This document shows, in pieces, positions 1-8,700 of a stretch of 64,000 nucleotides of DNA. The notes under the pieces are model-generated. The model saw only the letters and a program-made list of their open reading frames with translations. It ran no database searches and was not told the origin of the DNA. The position numbers were made by a program, and so were the translations under genes. Source of the stretch: Oceanobacillus sp. Castelsardo (GTDB taxonomy: Bacteria; Bacillota; Bacilli; Bacillales; Amphibacillaceae). Position 1 is the stretch's first letter; each line of letters opens with the position of its first letter. The DNA is taken from positions 1-64,000 of the forward strand of contig NZ_LYCS01000012.1 of assembly GCF_001659985.1 (NCBI RefSeq), given 5' to 3'.

Positions 1-499
<499 letters not shown>

Positions 500-688
500 G
501 TTTGTTCAAATTGACACCAATCAATTTGAAGTTCTTAGCTTTTCAGAGGTTAAATACCTCTATTTTTAAAAGAAAAACAAGTTTCTTTTTTCTTGACATA
601 CTGGTTGTTTAATTCAGTTTTCAAAGAGCAATTCATGTCGTTTTTTAACGACAAATATTAATTTATCATACTGCATTTCTTTTGTCAA
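500..688 (-). promoter_or_regulatory. rrn promoter P2 and 16S leader
   Basis: On the minus strand TTGACA (683-688) and TAAATT (660-665) are 17 nt apart, a good sigma-A rRNA promoter. The leader then has a TCGTTAAAAAACGA hairpin near 640-655, the TGCTCTTTGAAAACTGAAT motif common before Bacillus 16S genes (about 615-633; boxA-like antitermination region), and a small AGAGGT...ACCTCT hairpin near 545-561. Confidence 0.75.
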
Positions 689-744
689 CACGTTTTTCGA
701 ATGAATCACAAATGTTCCTTCGCTCTTCTGTGGCGACAAAAATT

Positions 745-773
745 ACTATATCACATGAAATTAATAGATTCAA
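745..773 (-). promoter_or_regulatory. Candidate upstream rrn promoter P1
   Basis: TTGAAT (768-773) and TATAGT (745-750) on the minus strand are exactly 17 nt apart, about 85 bp upstream of P2. Tandem promoters are usual for Bacillus rrn operons. Assigned by inspection only. Confidence 0.45.
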
Positions 774-824
774 TAGGAAATATAGAAGAAAAAATATTCT
801 AATTTGGACACACAATTCTCCTTA

Positions 825-1043
825 CTATTTTCTTGATACTTTCGGCATATACTTTATACAATCTTTTTCGTTCCCTAAACGACGTAGTAATTGAAATAAA
901 AGATAATACCTATCTTTCATTGCAGCTTTTACACTATTATCTATTCTAGTATCTTCAAGATCAATAAGTAATTCTTCTAATTCTCTTTTAACCATGTACT
1001 CCATTTCCTTTTTTTCCATATTATTTATTAATAAGCCTAACAA
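825..1043 (-). CDS. Small hypothetical helical protein
   Basis: A 72-residue protein, charged and mostly helical by composition (KRELEELLIDLED, then DRYYLLFQLLRRLG). No family is recognised. The start is a TTG at 1041-1043, chosen because AGAGGTGA lies 5-6 nt upstream; internal ATGs at codons 9 and 14 have weaker sites. It lies between the rrn promoter and pdaB, reads leftward toward the rRNA operon, and could be partly co-transcribed with it. A real gene is likely from the ribosome binding site and protein-like composition; the function is unknown. Confidence 0.55.
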   Translation of the reverse strand: MLGLLINNMEKKEMEYMVKRELEELLIDLEDTRIDNSVKAAMKDRYYLLFQLLRRLGNEKDCIKYMPKVSRK

Positions 1044-1179
1044 TTATTTCACCTCTATAATATAACTTTTAAATATTATCTTCCCAAGTACCCTTCACTT
1101 ACTATTCCCGTTTTCCTATAATATTCATCCTAATTTTTTAATTTTTTTAGGTTATTCAATTTCAACTAGAAGGGCTTGT

Positions 1180-1208
1180 TCATATTTTATATTTTCTCCT
1201 CATAGAAT
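1180..1208 (+). promoter_or_regulatory. Sigma-E-type promoter of pdaB
   Basis: TCATATT (1180-1186), a 14-nt spacer and CATAGAAT (1201-1208) fit the mother-cell sigma-E consensus (kmATAtt, 13-15 nt, CATACAnT). B. subtilis pdaB is known to be sporulation-controlled. Confidence 0.6.
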
Positions 1209-1243
1209 CTAATAAGGGATAAAGTTAATTTGGGGGAATTATA

Positions 1244-2002
1244 ATGAATCATTTTCACGTTTGGAAATTCGGTCGTTTAAAACGATGGGGATTTATTGCT
1301 ATACTTGCGTTTTTTACAGCTATTATATTATGGGCTAACGAAAATGGAAGTTTTTCCGTTATTTCGTCAAAGGAATCAGCAGCCATAAGCAAAGGAAATG
1401 CCGATGAGCCGAATATCGCATTAACCTTTAATATTAGTTGGGGGGAAGAAAAAGTACATGATATTTTAGAAAAGCTCAATCAAAATAACATTCAAGCTAC
1501 ATTTTTTGTTAGCGGGGAATGGGCAGAACGTCATCCAACTATATTAGACAAAATAGCTGAAGAAAAACATGAAATTGGTATGCTGGGTTACCGTTATAAG
1601 AGTTATTTAGATCAAGATATAGAGCAGGTTAGACGAGATTTAATTAAAGCGGAAGAAATTTTTAATAAGCTCGGATACGAAGATGTTAAGCTTTTAAGAC
1701 CACCTAGTGGGAAATTTAATAAAGATATTCTTAAACTGGCTGAAGACATGAGTTATCAAGTTATCCATTGGAATGTTAATCCAAATGACTGGGAAAATCC
1801 AGGAACACAAACTATTGTGGACAGCGTAATGAAAGTAACTAAAAACGGGGACATCATCCTTCTTCATGCATCAGATTCCGTAAAACAAACTGCTGAAGCA
1901 TTAGATACGATATTACCAGGACTTACAAACAAAGGATATCATTTTGTATCAATGACGGAATTAATTAATCAAGCACACGCAGATTCAAAAATAGTAGAAT
2001 GA
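1244..2002 (+). CDS. pdaB: Polysaccharide deacetylase-family sporulation protein PdaB
   Basis: A 252-residue protein with an N-terminal membrane anchor (about residues 15-32) and a NodB-type polysaccharide deacetylase domain (about 60-240). In PdaB proteins the canonical TFDDG and HxxxH metal motifs are degenerate; here they read TFNISWGEE and IGMLGYRYKSY, while RPPSGKFN is kept. PdaB (YbaN) is needed late in sporulation for spore cortex integrity; whether it is catalytically active is uncertain from these motifs. RBS GGGGGAATTATAATG. It is convergent with kbaA and shares a terminator hairpin with it. Same neighbourhood as B. subtilis. Confidence 0.92.
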   Translation: MNHFHVWKFGRLKRWGFIAILAFFTAIILWANENGSFSVISSKESAAISKGNADEPNIALTFNISWGEEKVHDILEKLNQNNIQATFFVSGEWAERHPTILDKIAEEKHEIGMLGYRYKSYLDQDIEQVRRDLIKAEEIFNKLGYEDVKLLRPPSGKFNKDILKLAEDMSYQVIHWNVNPNDWENPGTQTIVDSVMKVTKNGDIILLHASDSVKQTAEALDTILPGLTNKGYHFVSMTELINQAHADSKIVE

Positions 2003-2004
2003 GT

Positions 2005-2034
2005 AAAAAACCACCAGTACTGGTGGTTTTTTTT
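2005..2034. terminator. Bidirectional terminator between pdaB and kbaA
   Basis: AAAAAACCACCAGTACTGGTGGTTTTTTTT: a perfect ACCACCAG/CTGGTGGT stem with an A run before and a T run after, so it can end transcripts from both convergent genes. Confidence 0.85.
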
Positions 2035-2695
2035 ATGCTTTACTATGTGATGCTGTTTTATTATTTGAAGATGACATATTCTTTTTAGAAGTAGTCTCAC
2101 TTGATTTTTGATTCATGCGATGTAAGGCTAGTATTTGGTAAGTATTGCACGCTAATAATGGTGCAATCATTAACCATGCATATTCCGTTCCTTCTGCTTG
2201 AAGACCCGGAACCCACTCTACTGCAGTCATCACGATCATAAAGAATAGTGCTGGTATAAATGCATTTTGCTTTGTTTCTTTTGCTTTCCTTTTTGCAACA
2301 AACCAACTATAAACAAATAATATAATTACCATTAGGACATACCAACGAATAGAAACCTCACCTTTTGTTGCTTGATAAGGAAAATACACTAGGTCGAATA
2401 GAACAAATGCGATTAACAGTAGTTGAACCGTAGGCCAAAACGAGCGAAATAAACTAATTCCATACCGATGAACGAATAAATAAGCAAAGAAACCTGTCAT
2501 ACTAAGTACACTAAATGTTAAGCCTAGACCAATATTAAAAGTAAATAATCCAATTATTTCCCAATAATTAAACGGACTTAAATACGATATATAAACATCA
2601 TATTGAACGTAAAAACTAATGATTAGTCCAGCAATTCCACCTATTATAGCTGTTTTAAATAGGAAATTCACCAAATACCGAGTCTTCAATATCAT
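2033..2695 (-). CDS. kbaA: KinB-signalling pathway activation protein KbaA
   Basis: An integral membrane protein of about 220 residues with six or more hydrophobic segments and a polar Ser/Asn/Lys-rich C-terminus. It is assigned to KbaA from membrane topology, length and position between pdaB and gerD, as in B. subtilis, where KbaA promotes the KinB input to the sporulation phosphorelay. The strong AGGAGG (2699-2704) decides the start: the ATG at 2695 is only 3 nt downstream, while the in-frame TTG at 2689 is 9 nt downstream and would give an MKTRYLVN start. The longer frame to 2716 has no RBS. Confidence 0.85.
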   Translation of the reverse strand: MILKTRYLVNFLFKTAIIGGIAGLIISFYVQYDVYISYLSPFNYWEIIGLFTFNIGLGLTFSVLSMTGFFAYLFVHRYGISLFRSFWPTVQLLLIAFVLFDLVYFPYQATKGEVSIRWYVLMVIILFVYSWFVAKRKAKETKQNAFIPALFFMIVMTAVEWVPGLQAEGTEYAWLMIAPLLACNTYQILALHRMNQKSSETTSKKNMSSSNNKTASHSKA

Positions 2696-2833
2696 AATCC
2701 TCCTGATTGTACGCAATAGTATATATTATGCGTAGTTTAACATGAAAACGCATTTTTTTCCTTCATCTTGACTTATTATGTCGGTAAGGTTTTTAAAACG
2801 AAATAACTAATCGAAGTTTTACTTTTATAGTAC

Positions 2834-2862
2834 GTATAGTTTATATTTTTGAAACCATATTA
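2834..2862 (+). promoter_or_regulatory. Possible forespore (sigma-G-like) promoter of gerD
   Basis: GTATA (2834-2838) and CATATTA (2856-2862), 17 nt apart, resemble sigma-G elements but with mismatches. B. subtilis gerD is forespore-expressed. Weak call. Confidence 0.35.
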
Positions 2863-2887
2863 ATAATATACGGAAGGAGGATTCCTA

Positions 2888-3550
2888 ATGTATCGCTTCA
2901 TATATGTGACAATTATAGGATTTTGCCTCTTAGTTTTAGCCGCTTGTGGTGGTGGAGGTAATGCTTCCGCTAACGATAGTGATTATGATCAAACCAAAAA
3001 AATGGTTATAGATATATTACAAACGGAAGAAGGAAAAAAGGCACTTACCGATACATTATCTGATGAAAAATTAAAGAAGGAATTTGTCATCAACTCAGAT
3101 GAGGTAAAAAAGGCCATTAATGAAACACTTGTTTCAGACGAAGGAAAAAAGATGTGGCAAGAGATGTTTGAAGATCCGAAATTTGCGGAAGCTTATGCTA
3201 AATCAATGGAAAAACCTCAAAAGGATTTACAAAAAAACTTAATGAATGATTCCGAATATAAACAGCAAATGATTGATTTATTAAAAGATCCACAAATGAT
3301 GGCACATTTTTTGACCGTTTTAAAGAGTCAAGAATTTAGTGCTCATTTGGAAGAAAGTATTCAAAAAACTATAGAAACCCCCACCTTCCAAGCAAAAATA
3401 CAAGAGATATTGTTAAAAGCAGCTGAAGAACAAGCTAAAGGTCAAGGTGGAGAAAACTCTTCTGGCAATAGTAGTGGTAATCAAGAAGGCGGCGGAAGTG
3501 AGAAAGAAGGTAGTGGCCAACAAGGTGGGGGCGGTAATGGAGGCGGATAA
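2888..3550 (+). CDS. gerD: Spore germination lipoprotein GerD
   Basis: A 220-residue lipoprotein. The signal peptide ends in a lipobox (LVLAAC, Cys at about residue 20). The body is alpha-helical (about 40-180), and the C-terminal tail (about 185-220) is very Gly/Ser/Gln-rich, typical of GerD. In Bacillus GerD scaffolds clustering of nutrient germinant receptors in the inner spore membrane. RBS GGAAGGAGG just upstream. It is transcribed opposite to its neighbours kbaA and salA, as in B. subtilis. Confidence 0.93.
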   Translation: MYRFIYVTIIGFCLLVLAACGGGGNASANDSDYDQTKKMVIDILQTEEGKKALTDTLSDEKLKKEFVINSDEVKKAINETLVSDEGKKMWQEMFEDPKFAEAYAKSMEKPQKDLQKNLMNDSEYKQQMIDLLKDPQMMAHFLTVLKSQEFSAHLEESIQKTIETPTFQAKIQEILLKAAEEQAKGQGGENSSGNSSGNQEGGGSEKEGSGQQGGGGNGGG

Positions 3551-3559
3551 AATTTATGA

Positions 3560-3603
3560 AAATGGTTAAAGAGGACGTCAGAAATACGCCCTCTTTAACC
3601 ATT
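3560..3603. terminator. Hairpin between gerD and salA
   Basis: AATGGTTAAAGAGG and CCTCTTTAACCATT are complementary arms around a 15-nt loop. It lies between two convergent genes; the T tail is short, so strength is uncertain. Confidence 0.65.
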
Positions 3604-3639
3604 ATTTAGAAAGTTATGGAATCTGATGATCTTTGTTCT

Positions 3640-4698
3640 TTATTCCTCAATTTTAGCAATAATTTTAGCTGCCATTTTATGGTATTCCTTTCCATTAGGG
3701 TGATCTTCCTGATACACCCCAGGAGAAAATTCTTCTTCATCCATATAAGGTTGCTGTAATTGCAAGCGACCAAGTACTTTTGTTTCAAGCACTTCGGCTA
3801 ACTTGTCACCGCCGCCTTGTCCGAAAACATGTTCTTTTTCCCCTGTTTTCTTGCTTACGAAATAAGACATATTTTCGACTACGCCAAGAATTTCATGGTT
3901 CGTTTTCATTGCCATTTGTCCAGCACGGGCCGCTACAAATGCAGCTGTTGGATGTGGTGTTGTAACAATCACTTCTTTACATGTCGGAAGAAGTTCATGA
4001 ACATCCATTGCAATATCCCCTGTCCCTGGTGGAAGGTCAAGAAGTAAATAGTCTAAATCTCCCCATTCCACTTCAGAAAAGAAGCTATTTAGCATTTTCC
4101 CTAACATAGGTCCACGCCAAATAATAGGAGAATTGTCTTCTACAAAAAATCCCATAGAAATGACCTTTACACCGAAACGTTCAACAGGAATAATCTTCTT
4201 GCCACGAACAACTGGACGCTTCTCGATCCCCATCATATCCGGAACGCTAAATCCATATATATCCGCATCTATAATTCCAACTTTTTTTCCCAAGCGCGCT
4301 AAAGAAACGGCTAAGTTAACCGTAACAGTAGATTTCCCGACTCCACCTTTTCCACTAGCAACCGCAACAAATTTTGTATTTGAGTTACCGCCCATTAAAG
4401 AGGCTTCTTTAGCTTGGTCAACAGCTGGCTGATACTTTTTAATAATTTCATCAGGTAATTGTTCAAAGCGCAAGCCTACCGTGTTTGCACCATTTCTCTT
4501 TAATATACCGACAATTTCCTGTTGCATTTGCATTTGCTCACCGGTATTTAATTTAGAAATACCAACTTTAACACTAATATGCTTTTTATCCTCTTTAATG
4601 TTGACATTAATTATTCCATCTGTTTCTTCTAAAGTTTTATGTAAAAATGGATCTTTTACCTGGCTAAGTAGTTTAATTACTTCTTCATTTGTTAGCAA
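3640..4698 (-). CDS. salA: Mrp/ApbC-family P-loop ATPase SalA
   Basis: A 352-residue protein with an N-terminal DUF59/MIP18-like domain (about 1-85) and a ParA/Mrp ATPase domain with a deviant Walker A motif (GKGGVGKST, about 110-120). Mrp proteins act as Fe-S cluster carriers; B. subtilis SalA (YbaL) also regulates scoC and protease genes. The TTG at 4696-4698 is preferred (MLTNEEV, typical for Mrp, with GGTGAG 4 nt upstream) over the ATG at 4710, which has no room for an RBS. It lies downstream of cwlD in the same direction with a 91-bp gap. Confidence 0.9.
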   Translation of the reverse strand: MLTNEEVIKLLSQVKDPFLHKTLEETDGIINVNIKEDKKHISVKVGISKLNTGEQMQMQQEIVGILKRNGANTVGLRFEQLPDEIIKKYQPAVDQAKEASLMGGNSNTKFVAVASGKGGVGKSTVTVNLAVSLARLGKKVGIIDADIYGFSVPDMMGIEKRPVVRGKKIIPVERFGVKVISMGFFVEDNSPIIWRGPMLGKMLNSFFSEVEWGDLDYLLLDLPPGTGDIAMDVHELLPTCKEVIVTTPHPTAAFVAARAGQMAMKTNHEILGVVENMSYFVSKKTGEKEHVFGQGGGDKLAEVLETKVLGRLQLQQPYMDEEEFSPGVYQEDHPNGKEYHKMAAKIIAKIEE

Positions 4699-4789
4699 AG
4701 AACTCACCATCCCTTATTTTATGCATATTAAACCATCTAGAATAAGTATAACATAGATTCGGGAAAACCTAAGAAATGTGAATCCCCTT

Positions 4790-5512
4790 TCAATCATTAT
4801 CTTCTTCCTCTATTTCCTCAGTAGTATAACGTAAAATTCCCTCGTAAATACTTGCCGCCATTTTATCCTGATAATCCTCTTGTTTTAATAACTCTCTTTC
4901 ATCTACATTTGATAAAAATCCTATTTCCACTAACGCGCCAGGGACTTCCGCATGTTTCAATAGATACATTTCTGTTTTAGCAAGGGCTTCACGATTTGTA
5001 TTTTCTAAATTACGAATAATTTCTGCTTGAATCATTTTAGCTAAATGTTTATTTTCATCATTACTCGGATAATAAAAGGTTTGTGCACCTCTCCATTTCG
5101 TTGAGGACAATGCATTTAAATGAATACTAAGAAAAAAATCTGCCTTGTGAGCTTGGATAAAATTCAAGCGATTACGAATATCTTCTGATTTTCTACGAGA
5201 AAGCCCCTTCGTTTCCTCACTAGCTAAATCTTTGTCCTCTTCTCTTGTTAAATATACAGTTGCACCAGCCTCTTGTAGATAGGTACTTAGTTTCTTTGAA
5301 ACCGATAAAGTGATTGCCTCTTCTGTTGTTCCATCTTTACCAACAGCACCTCCATCAGGCCCACCATGCCCTGGATCAAGTACAATGGTTTTCCCTGATA
5401 GTGGTAATGAAAATTTAGCTACATCTAGGCTCTTATTCATTGGAAATTGAATGAGAAATACTAATAAAGCTAATCCTAATAACCAAAAACCAACTTTTAC
5501 CATTCGTTTCAT
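4790..5512 (-). CDS. cwlD: N-acetylmuramoyl-L-alanine amidase CwlD
   Basis: A 240-residue protein with an N-terminal signal-anchor (about 5-25) and an Amidase_3 domain. Zinc and catalytic motifs are visible: DPGHGGPDGG (about 46), the Glu of the following helix, SIHLNA (about 130) and ALVEIGFLSN (about 195). With PdaA, CwlD makes the muramic delta-lactam of the spore cortex needed for germination. RBS AGGGGCGAGAAAGATG. It carries a sigma-E-type promoter and lies upstream of salA. Confidence 0.93.
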   Translation of the reverse strand: MKRMVKVGFWLLGLALLVFLIQFPMNKSLDVAKFSLPLSGKTIVLDPGHGGPDGGAVGKDGTTEEAITLSVSKKLSTYLQEAGATVYLTREEDKDLASEETKGLSRRKSEDIRNRLNFIQAHKADFFLSIHLNALSSTKWRGAQTFYYPSNDENKHLAKMIQAEIIRNLENTNREALAKTEMYLLKHAEVPGALVEIGFLSNVDERELLKQEDYQDKMAASIYEGILRYTTEEIEEEDND

Positions 5513-5541
5513 CTTTCTCGCCCCTTAACTTAAATTATTTT

Positions 5542-5570
5542 ATTTTATGGGACAAGATAAATGTTTATGA
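5542..5570 (-). promoter_or_regulatory. Sigma-E-type promoter of cwlD
   Basis: On the minus strand TCATAAA (5564-5570), a 14-nt spacer and CATAAAAT (5542-5549) match the sigma-E pattern, the same spacing as before pdaB. B. subtilis cwlD is a sporulation gene. Confidence 0.55.
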
Positions 5571-5663
5571 CAAATTATATGGTATGCTATTATAGTAATT
5601 GCAAAGTCTAAAATATAGCACAATATATAATGAAAAAATGAAATAGTAGAAAGGGGTTATCGT

Positions 5664-6074
5664 ATGCTTTGGCTAGGAATAGGTGTTCTAGTGGTAGGCG
5701 TGGCACTATTACTATTAGCAGTCGTATTAATTAAGCCACTTTTTAAATTAGCAGGGATTTTTAGTAGTTTACAAAAAACAACAGATACGTTGCCAAATCA
5801 GGTAAATGATATCACTTCCCAAACAACCAATGCCATTGGAGCAGGAATCAACACATTAAATGAAATCAACACGCAAGTAAAAAAACTCAATCCTTTGTTT
5901 AATATTATTGGAGATGTTGGTCAGGCAACCAATAAACTTAGTTCTTCCATCGTTAGTAAAGTTAACGCTATTAACAACCAAACAGAAACTGCCAAATCCA
6001 TTTCAACAGCAAAAGGATTGGAAGGCTTTTACGCCTTAATCGCACTCACATTTTTACTTTTTAAGAGAAAATAG
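5664..6074 (+). CDS. DUF948-like membrane protein (paralogue 1)
   Basis: A 136-residue protein with one N-terminal transmembrane helix (about 3-26), a Thr/Asn/Gln-rich amphipathic stretch (about 35-110) and a hydrophobic C-terminal segment ending in KRK. It resembles DUF948 proteins (general stress YtxG-like) and is clearly related to the protein at 6302-6754 (shared LNPLFNIIGDVGQAT / LSPLFYVVGDVGNVT block). Function unknown. RBS AAAGGGG. It is convergent with paralogue 2 and divergent from cwlD. Confidence 0.75.
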   Translation: MLWLGIGVLVVGVALLLLAVVLIKPLFKLAGIFSSLQKTTDTLPNQVNDITSQTTNAIGAGINTLNEINTQVKKLNPLFNIIGDVGQATNKLSSSIVSKVNAINNQTETAKSISTAKGLEGFYALIALTFLLFKRK

Positions 6075-6106
6075 GATGACCCATTTTGGGCCATCCTATT
6101 TTTTAA
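6071..6106. terminator. Terminator between convergent DUF948 genes
   Basis: ATAGGATGACCC and GGGCCATCCTAT form a hairpin around TATTTT-like sequence, followed by TTTTTT on the plus strand. Confidence 0.75.
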
Positions 6107-6312
6107 TTCTTACGATCCATATCCCGCTTTATATCATCTAAAAAATCAGCTCGTTTTTTACCTTCTAAATAAAGCTTCCGATCCAATGCTTTGATTCTAT
6201 CCTTTATACGATTAGAACGGAGAAGGTTTTTATAACTTTTTCTTTCCAATAAAGCAGCTGTAAGTCCACTTGCGAATCCTAGGACTATTGACAGTCCTGT
6301 TTTATTGTTCAT
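6103..6312 (-). CDS. Small YtxH-like membrane protein
   Basis: A 69-residue protein with a short hydrophobic glycine-containing N-terminus (LSIVLGFASGLTAALL) and a basic helical tail. It overlaps the end of the DUF948 gene upstream: the ATG at 6312 sits inside the stop-proximal codons, with GAGGGA about 10 nt before it, so translational coupling is likely. No firm family; topology resembles small YtxH-like proteins. Confidence 0.65.
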   Translation of the reverse strand: MNNKTGLSIVLGFASGLTAALLERKSYKNLLRSNRIKDRIKALDRKLYLEGKKRADFLDDIKRDMDRKN

Positions 6313-6754
6313 CAAATTTAGTTCCCTCTTCCTTTTTCAATTCATTACGTTTCTTGTACCAGTAATAAGCAAGTGCAAATGTTCCATATAAACCACCAAT
6401 TTTATTCTTTTCTGCTACGTCTCGGGCACCTTCCGTTTTCGACTTCATCGTGTCCGTAACATTCGCAACAGATGATGTGAACTTTCTTGTTACATTTCCA
6501 ACATCACCAACTACATAAAACAGTGGACTTAATTGTTTTAATTTATCATTAACATCCACTAATGTATTATTACTTTCACTAATCATATCCCCTGTTTTCT
6601 TCATAATATCATCCATTTGTTTCGGAAGTTGCTCTACTGTTTGGTCCACACCTTTTAGTACATTAGCCAAATTATTCAATGCATGTCCTATAAATATAGA
6701 TAGAACTAACAAAGCTACGCCAATTATAATTACTCCGATTCCTACTAGTGTCAT
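6302..6754 (-). CDS. DUF948-like membrane protein (paralogue 2)
   Basis: A 150-residue protein with an N-terminal membrane helix (about 3-27), a helical region with regularly spaced hydrophobics (QTVEQLPKQMDDIMKK...) and a charged tail. It belongs with DUF948 (YtxG-like) and is close to the divergently encoded paralogue 1. It appears co-transcribed with the third DUF948 gene upstream (25-bp gap) and the small membrane protein downstream (overlap). Role unknown; B. subtilis relatives are linked to general stress. Confidence 0.78.
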   Translation of the reverse strand: MTLVGIGVIIIGVALLVLSIFIGHALNNLANVLKGVDQTVEQLPKQMDDIMKKTGDMISESNNTLVDVNDKLKQLSPLFYVVGDVGNVTRKFTSSVANVTDTMKSKTEGARDVAEKNKIGGLYGTFALAYYWYKKRNELKKEEGTKFDEQ

Positions 6755-6779
6755 CGTTCAATCACATTCCTTCCCATAA

Positions 6780-7190
6780 CTAATTTACCCTTTTCCACTT
6801 CTTAATAACTTGCATAGCTGCTTCTCCCCATTTAATTGCTTCAACTGTTGGGCGCAGCTGTTTTTTAATTTTTTCGTCAGTTATTTTGTCTTTATACACT
6901 TTATATGTATCATTGATACTATTAATAGAATTACCTACATTCTCAACGGTTTCAAATACACTATCTGTCACTTTCATGTCTTCAGAAATCTCATCAATGG
7001 TTGTATGTACTTCCTGAATGGTCTTTGTTAACTGTGGGGTTATATATTCAAATTGTTTCTCTACATCTCTCAATGTTTCCCCAAGTGAGCTTGTAACATT
7101 AGCTAACCGTTTTAAGGTTATGGAAATATATATAGCAGCTATAAAAAATGCAATAGAGCAAAGCAAAATACCAAAATAAATAATTTCCAC
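6780..7190 (-). CDS. DUF948-like membrane protein (paralogue 3)
   Basis: A 136-residue protein starting at GTG with GGGAGGGAA upstream. One N-terminal membrane helix (about 4-27), then a coiled-coil-like stretch (RLANVTSSLGETLRDVEKQ...) and a basic end (KKWKRVN). First gene of a three-gene leftward operon of small membrane proteins. More diverged than the other two copies. Family assigned from architecture and the NNLANV/RLANV region. Confidence 0.72.
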   Translation of the reverse strand: MEIIYFGILLCSIAFFIAAIYISITLKRLANVTSSLGETLRDVEKQFEYITPQLTKTIQEVHTTIDEISEDMKVTDSVFETVENVGNSINSINDTYKVYKDKITDEKIKKQLRPTVEAIKWGEAAMQVIKKWKRVN

Positions 7191-7388
7191 AATCTTCCCT
7201 CCTTCTTATAGAAGTTATTATACCACTCACAATTAGAAATAAAAATGCTACCACTTTTGATTAGAAGCATATTCTTACACAAAAAAGTTCCTTTAAAAAT
7301 TTAAACCTTCCAATTTAGCTTAACCAATAGGGCCCATCTAATTCGATAGAACCTAAGAATACATTGCCTTTCTTATTCTAATCTACAT

Positions 7389-8567
7389 TTAAAAGAAATC
7401 AGGAAAATAGGTTTGTTTGCTTGGAATTAATCCTTCAAGTGTGTGGAGATCCCTTTCATTTCCATCCACTAATCCTAAGTTATATAGTTCCATTGGTCGT
7501 TTATATCCAAAGAACATGGTAGTAAGTTGTTGGATGTTGCAACTAATACCTATATTGCCTTTGTTTTCTTTTATCCCCTTTTCTTGGGTTACATCCATTT
7601 TACCATTTACTTCCTTAAGGTAATATGTACCCGAATTATCTGGTATAAAATCATCTTGGACATGAAGCTGTAACGAAACACCTTTTAGTTGAAGTTGACT
7701 TACATATTGCTTCAGAAATGAATTCACATCTACAATTCTTGCCATAAAATAAGGAGATACTTTCTGACCAAACCTTGGTTCATCAAGTAGAACTGGTAAA
7801 TTATCACTTTCAGGAACATCTATGTGTATTTGATCTGCCATGGAATCATGATTAGCCATAAATTGAAGTAGGATTTTCAACCCATTCAAAGAACAATAAG
7901 CGAGCTCATCCACTTTAAATATCCTATCCTTTACAGAAAAAATGAGATATCCATCTGGTTTATGTTCATTATTATAAGCTACTACTTTTAATGGCTTATG
8001 CTTCCACACGCGTTGTTCCCACCACTTTTCATCCCGTATAAGCGAACCATTAAATTGATCCATATATGTATGATAAACCGTATTAAAAATAGAAATATCT
8101 GATTCTGCCCTTTTTACATATCCACTTCCATCCCAATTCTTTTTAATATTTTCCATCGGTATCTCATACTTCATTTTAGCAAAGGCCATTTCCCATCCAT
8201 ACTTCCGGTAAAAGGGAACAGAAAATGGATGGAGATAGGATACCAATTGCCCATTTTCTCTCATCTTTTGTAGAGCATGGAAAAGTAAATCCTTCACCAT
8301 CCCTTTTCTACGATATTCTGGCCATGTAGCGACAGAGCTAATTCCTCCCATTTCTACGGAGGCTCCGTTTATATTTACCGTCAACGGAATGAGATGAAGC
8401 TTTGCTGAGACTTTTTCTTGATCTTTTATTCCCCAAATCATATGCCTTTCCGCTTCCTCTTTTTTCTTTTGCAATTCCTCTTCTGTTAATTCATATTGGA
8501 AAGCGAATTGAGATAAAGAAAATATTTCATCATAGTCACTATCATTCAATTTCACTATCTTGTTCAT
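7389..8567 (-). CDS. Eis-like GNAT N-acetyltransferase
   Basis: A 392-residue protein with the layout of the Eis/YobR-type enzymes: an N-terminal GNAT domain (about 1-150) with the acetyl-CoA loop VATWPEYRRKGMVKDLL, a second GNAT-like half (about 150-285), and a C-terminal SCP2-like sterol-carrier fold (about 290-392). Members acetylate amines such as aminoglycosides or protein lysines; the substrate here is not predictable. RBS AGGGGTAGTTTGT before ATG. Single-gene unit divergent from the AraC regulator. Confidence 0.85.
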   Translation of the reverse strand: MNKIVKLNDSDYDEIFSLSQFAFQYELTEEELQKKKEEAERHMIWGIKDQEKVSAKLHLIPLTVNINGASVEMGGISSVATWPEYRRKGMVKDLLFHALQKMRENGQLVSYLHPFSVPFYRKYGWEMAFAKMKYEIPMENIKKNWDGSGYVKRAESDISIFNTVYHTYMDQFNGSLIRDEKWWEQRVWKHKPLKVVAYNNEHKPDGYLIFSVKDRIFKVDELAYCSLNGLKILLQFMANHDSMADQIHIDVPESDNLPVLLDEPRFGQKVSPYFMARIVDVNSFLKQYVSQLQLKGVSLQLHVQDDFIPDNSGTYYLKEVNGKMDVTQEKGIKENKGNIGISCNIQQLTTMFFGYKRPMELYNLGLVDGNERDLHTLEGLIPSKQTYFPDFF

Positions 8568-8700
8568 ACAAACTACCCCTTTCTATATTTGATAATAACA
8601 TTTTAATTCAATACATTTTGATTCCCCATACTAACTTAATTATAATAATAAAGGAGACTAGTTGAAATCTCTATTTTTAGTTGGACATAGGAGGATAAGT

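Noticed and set aside
682-894. 70-codon plus-strand ORF
   Set aside because: It overlaps the rrn promoters and the better-supported minus-strand small gene, and has no RBS.
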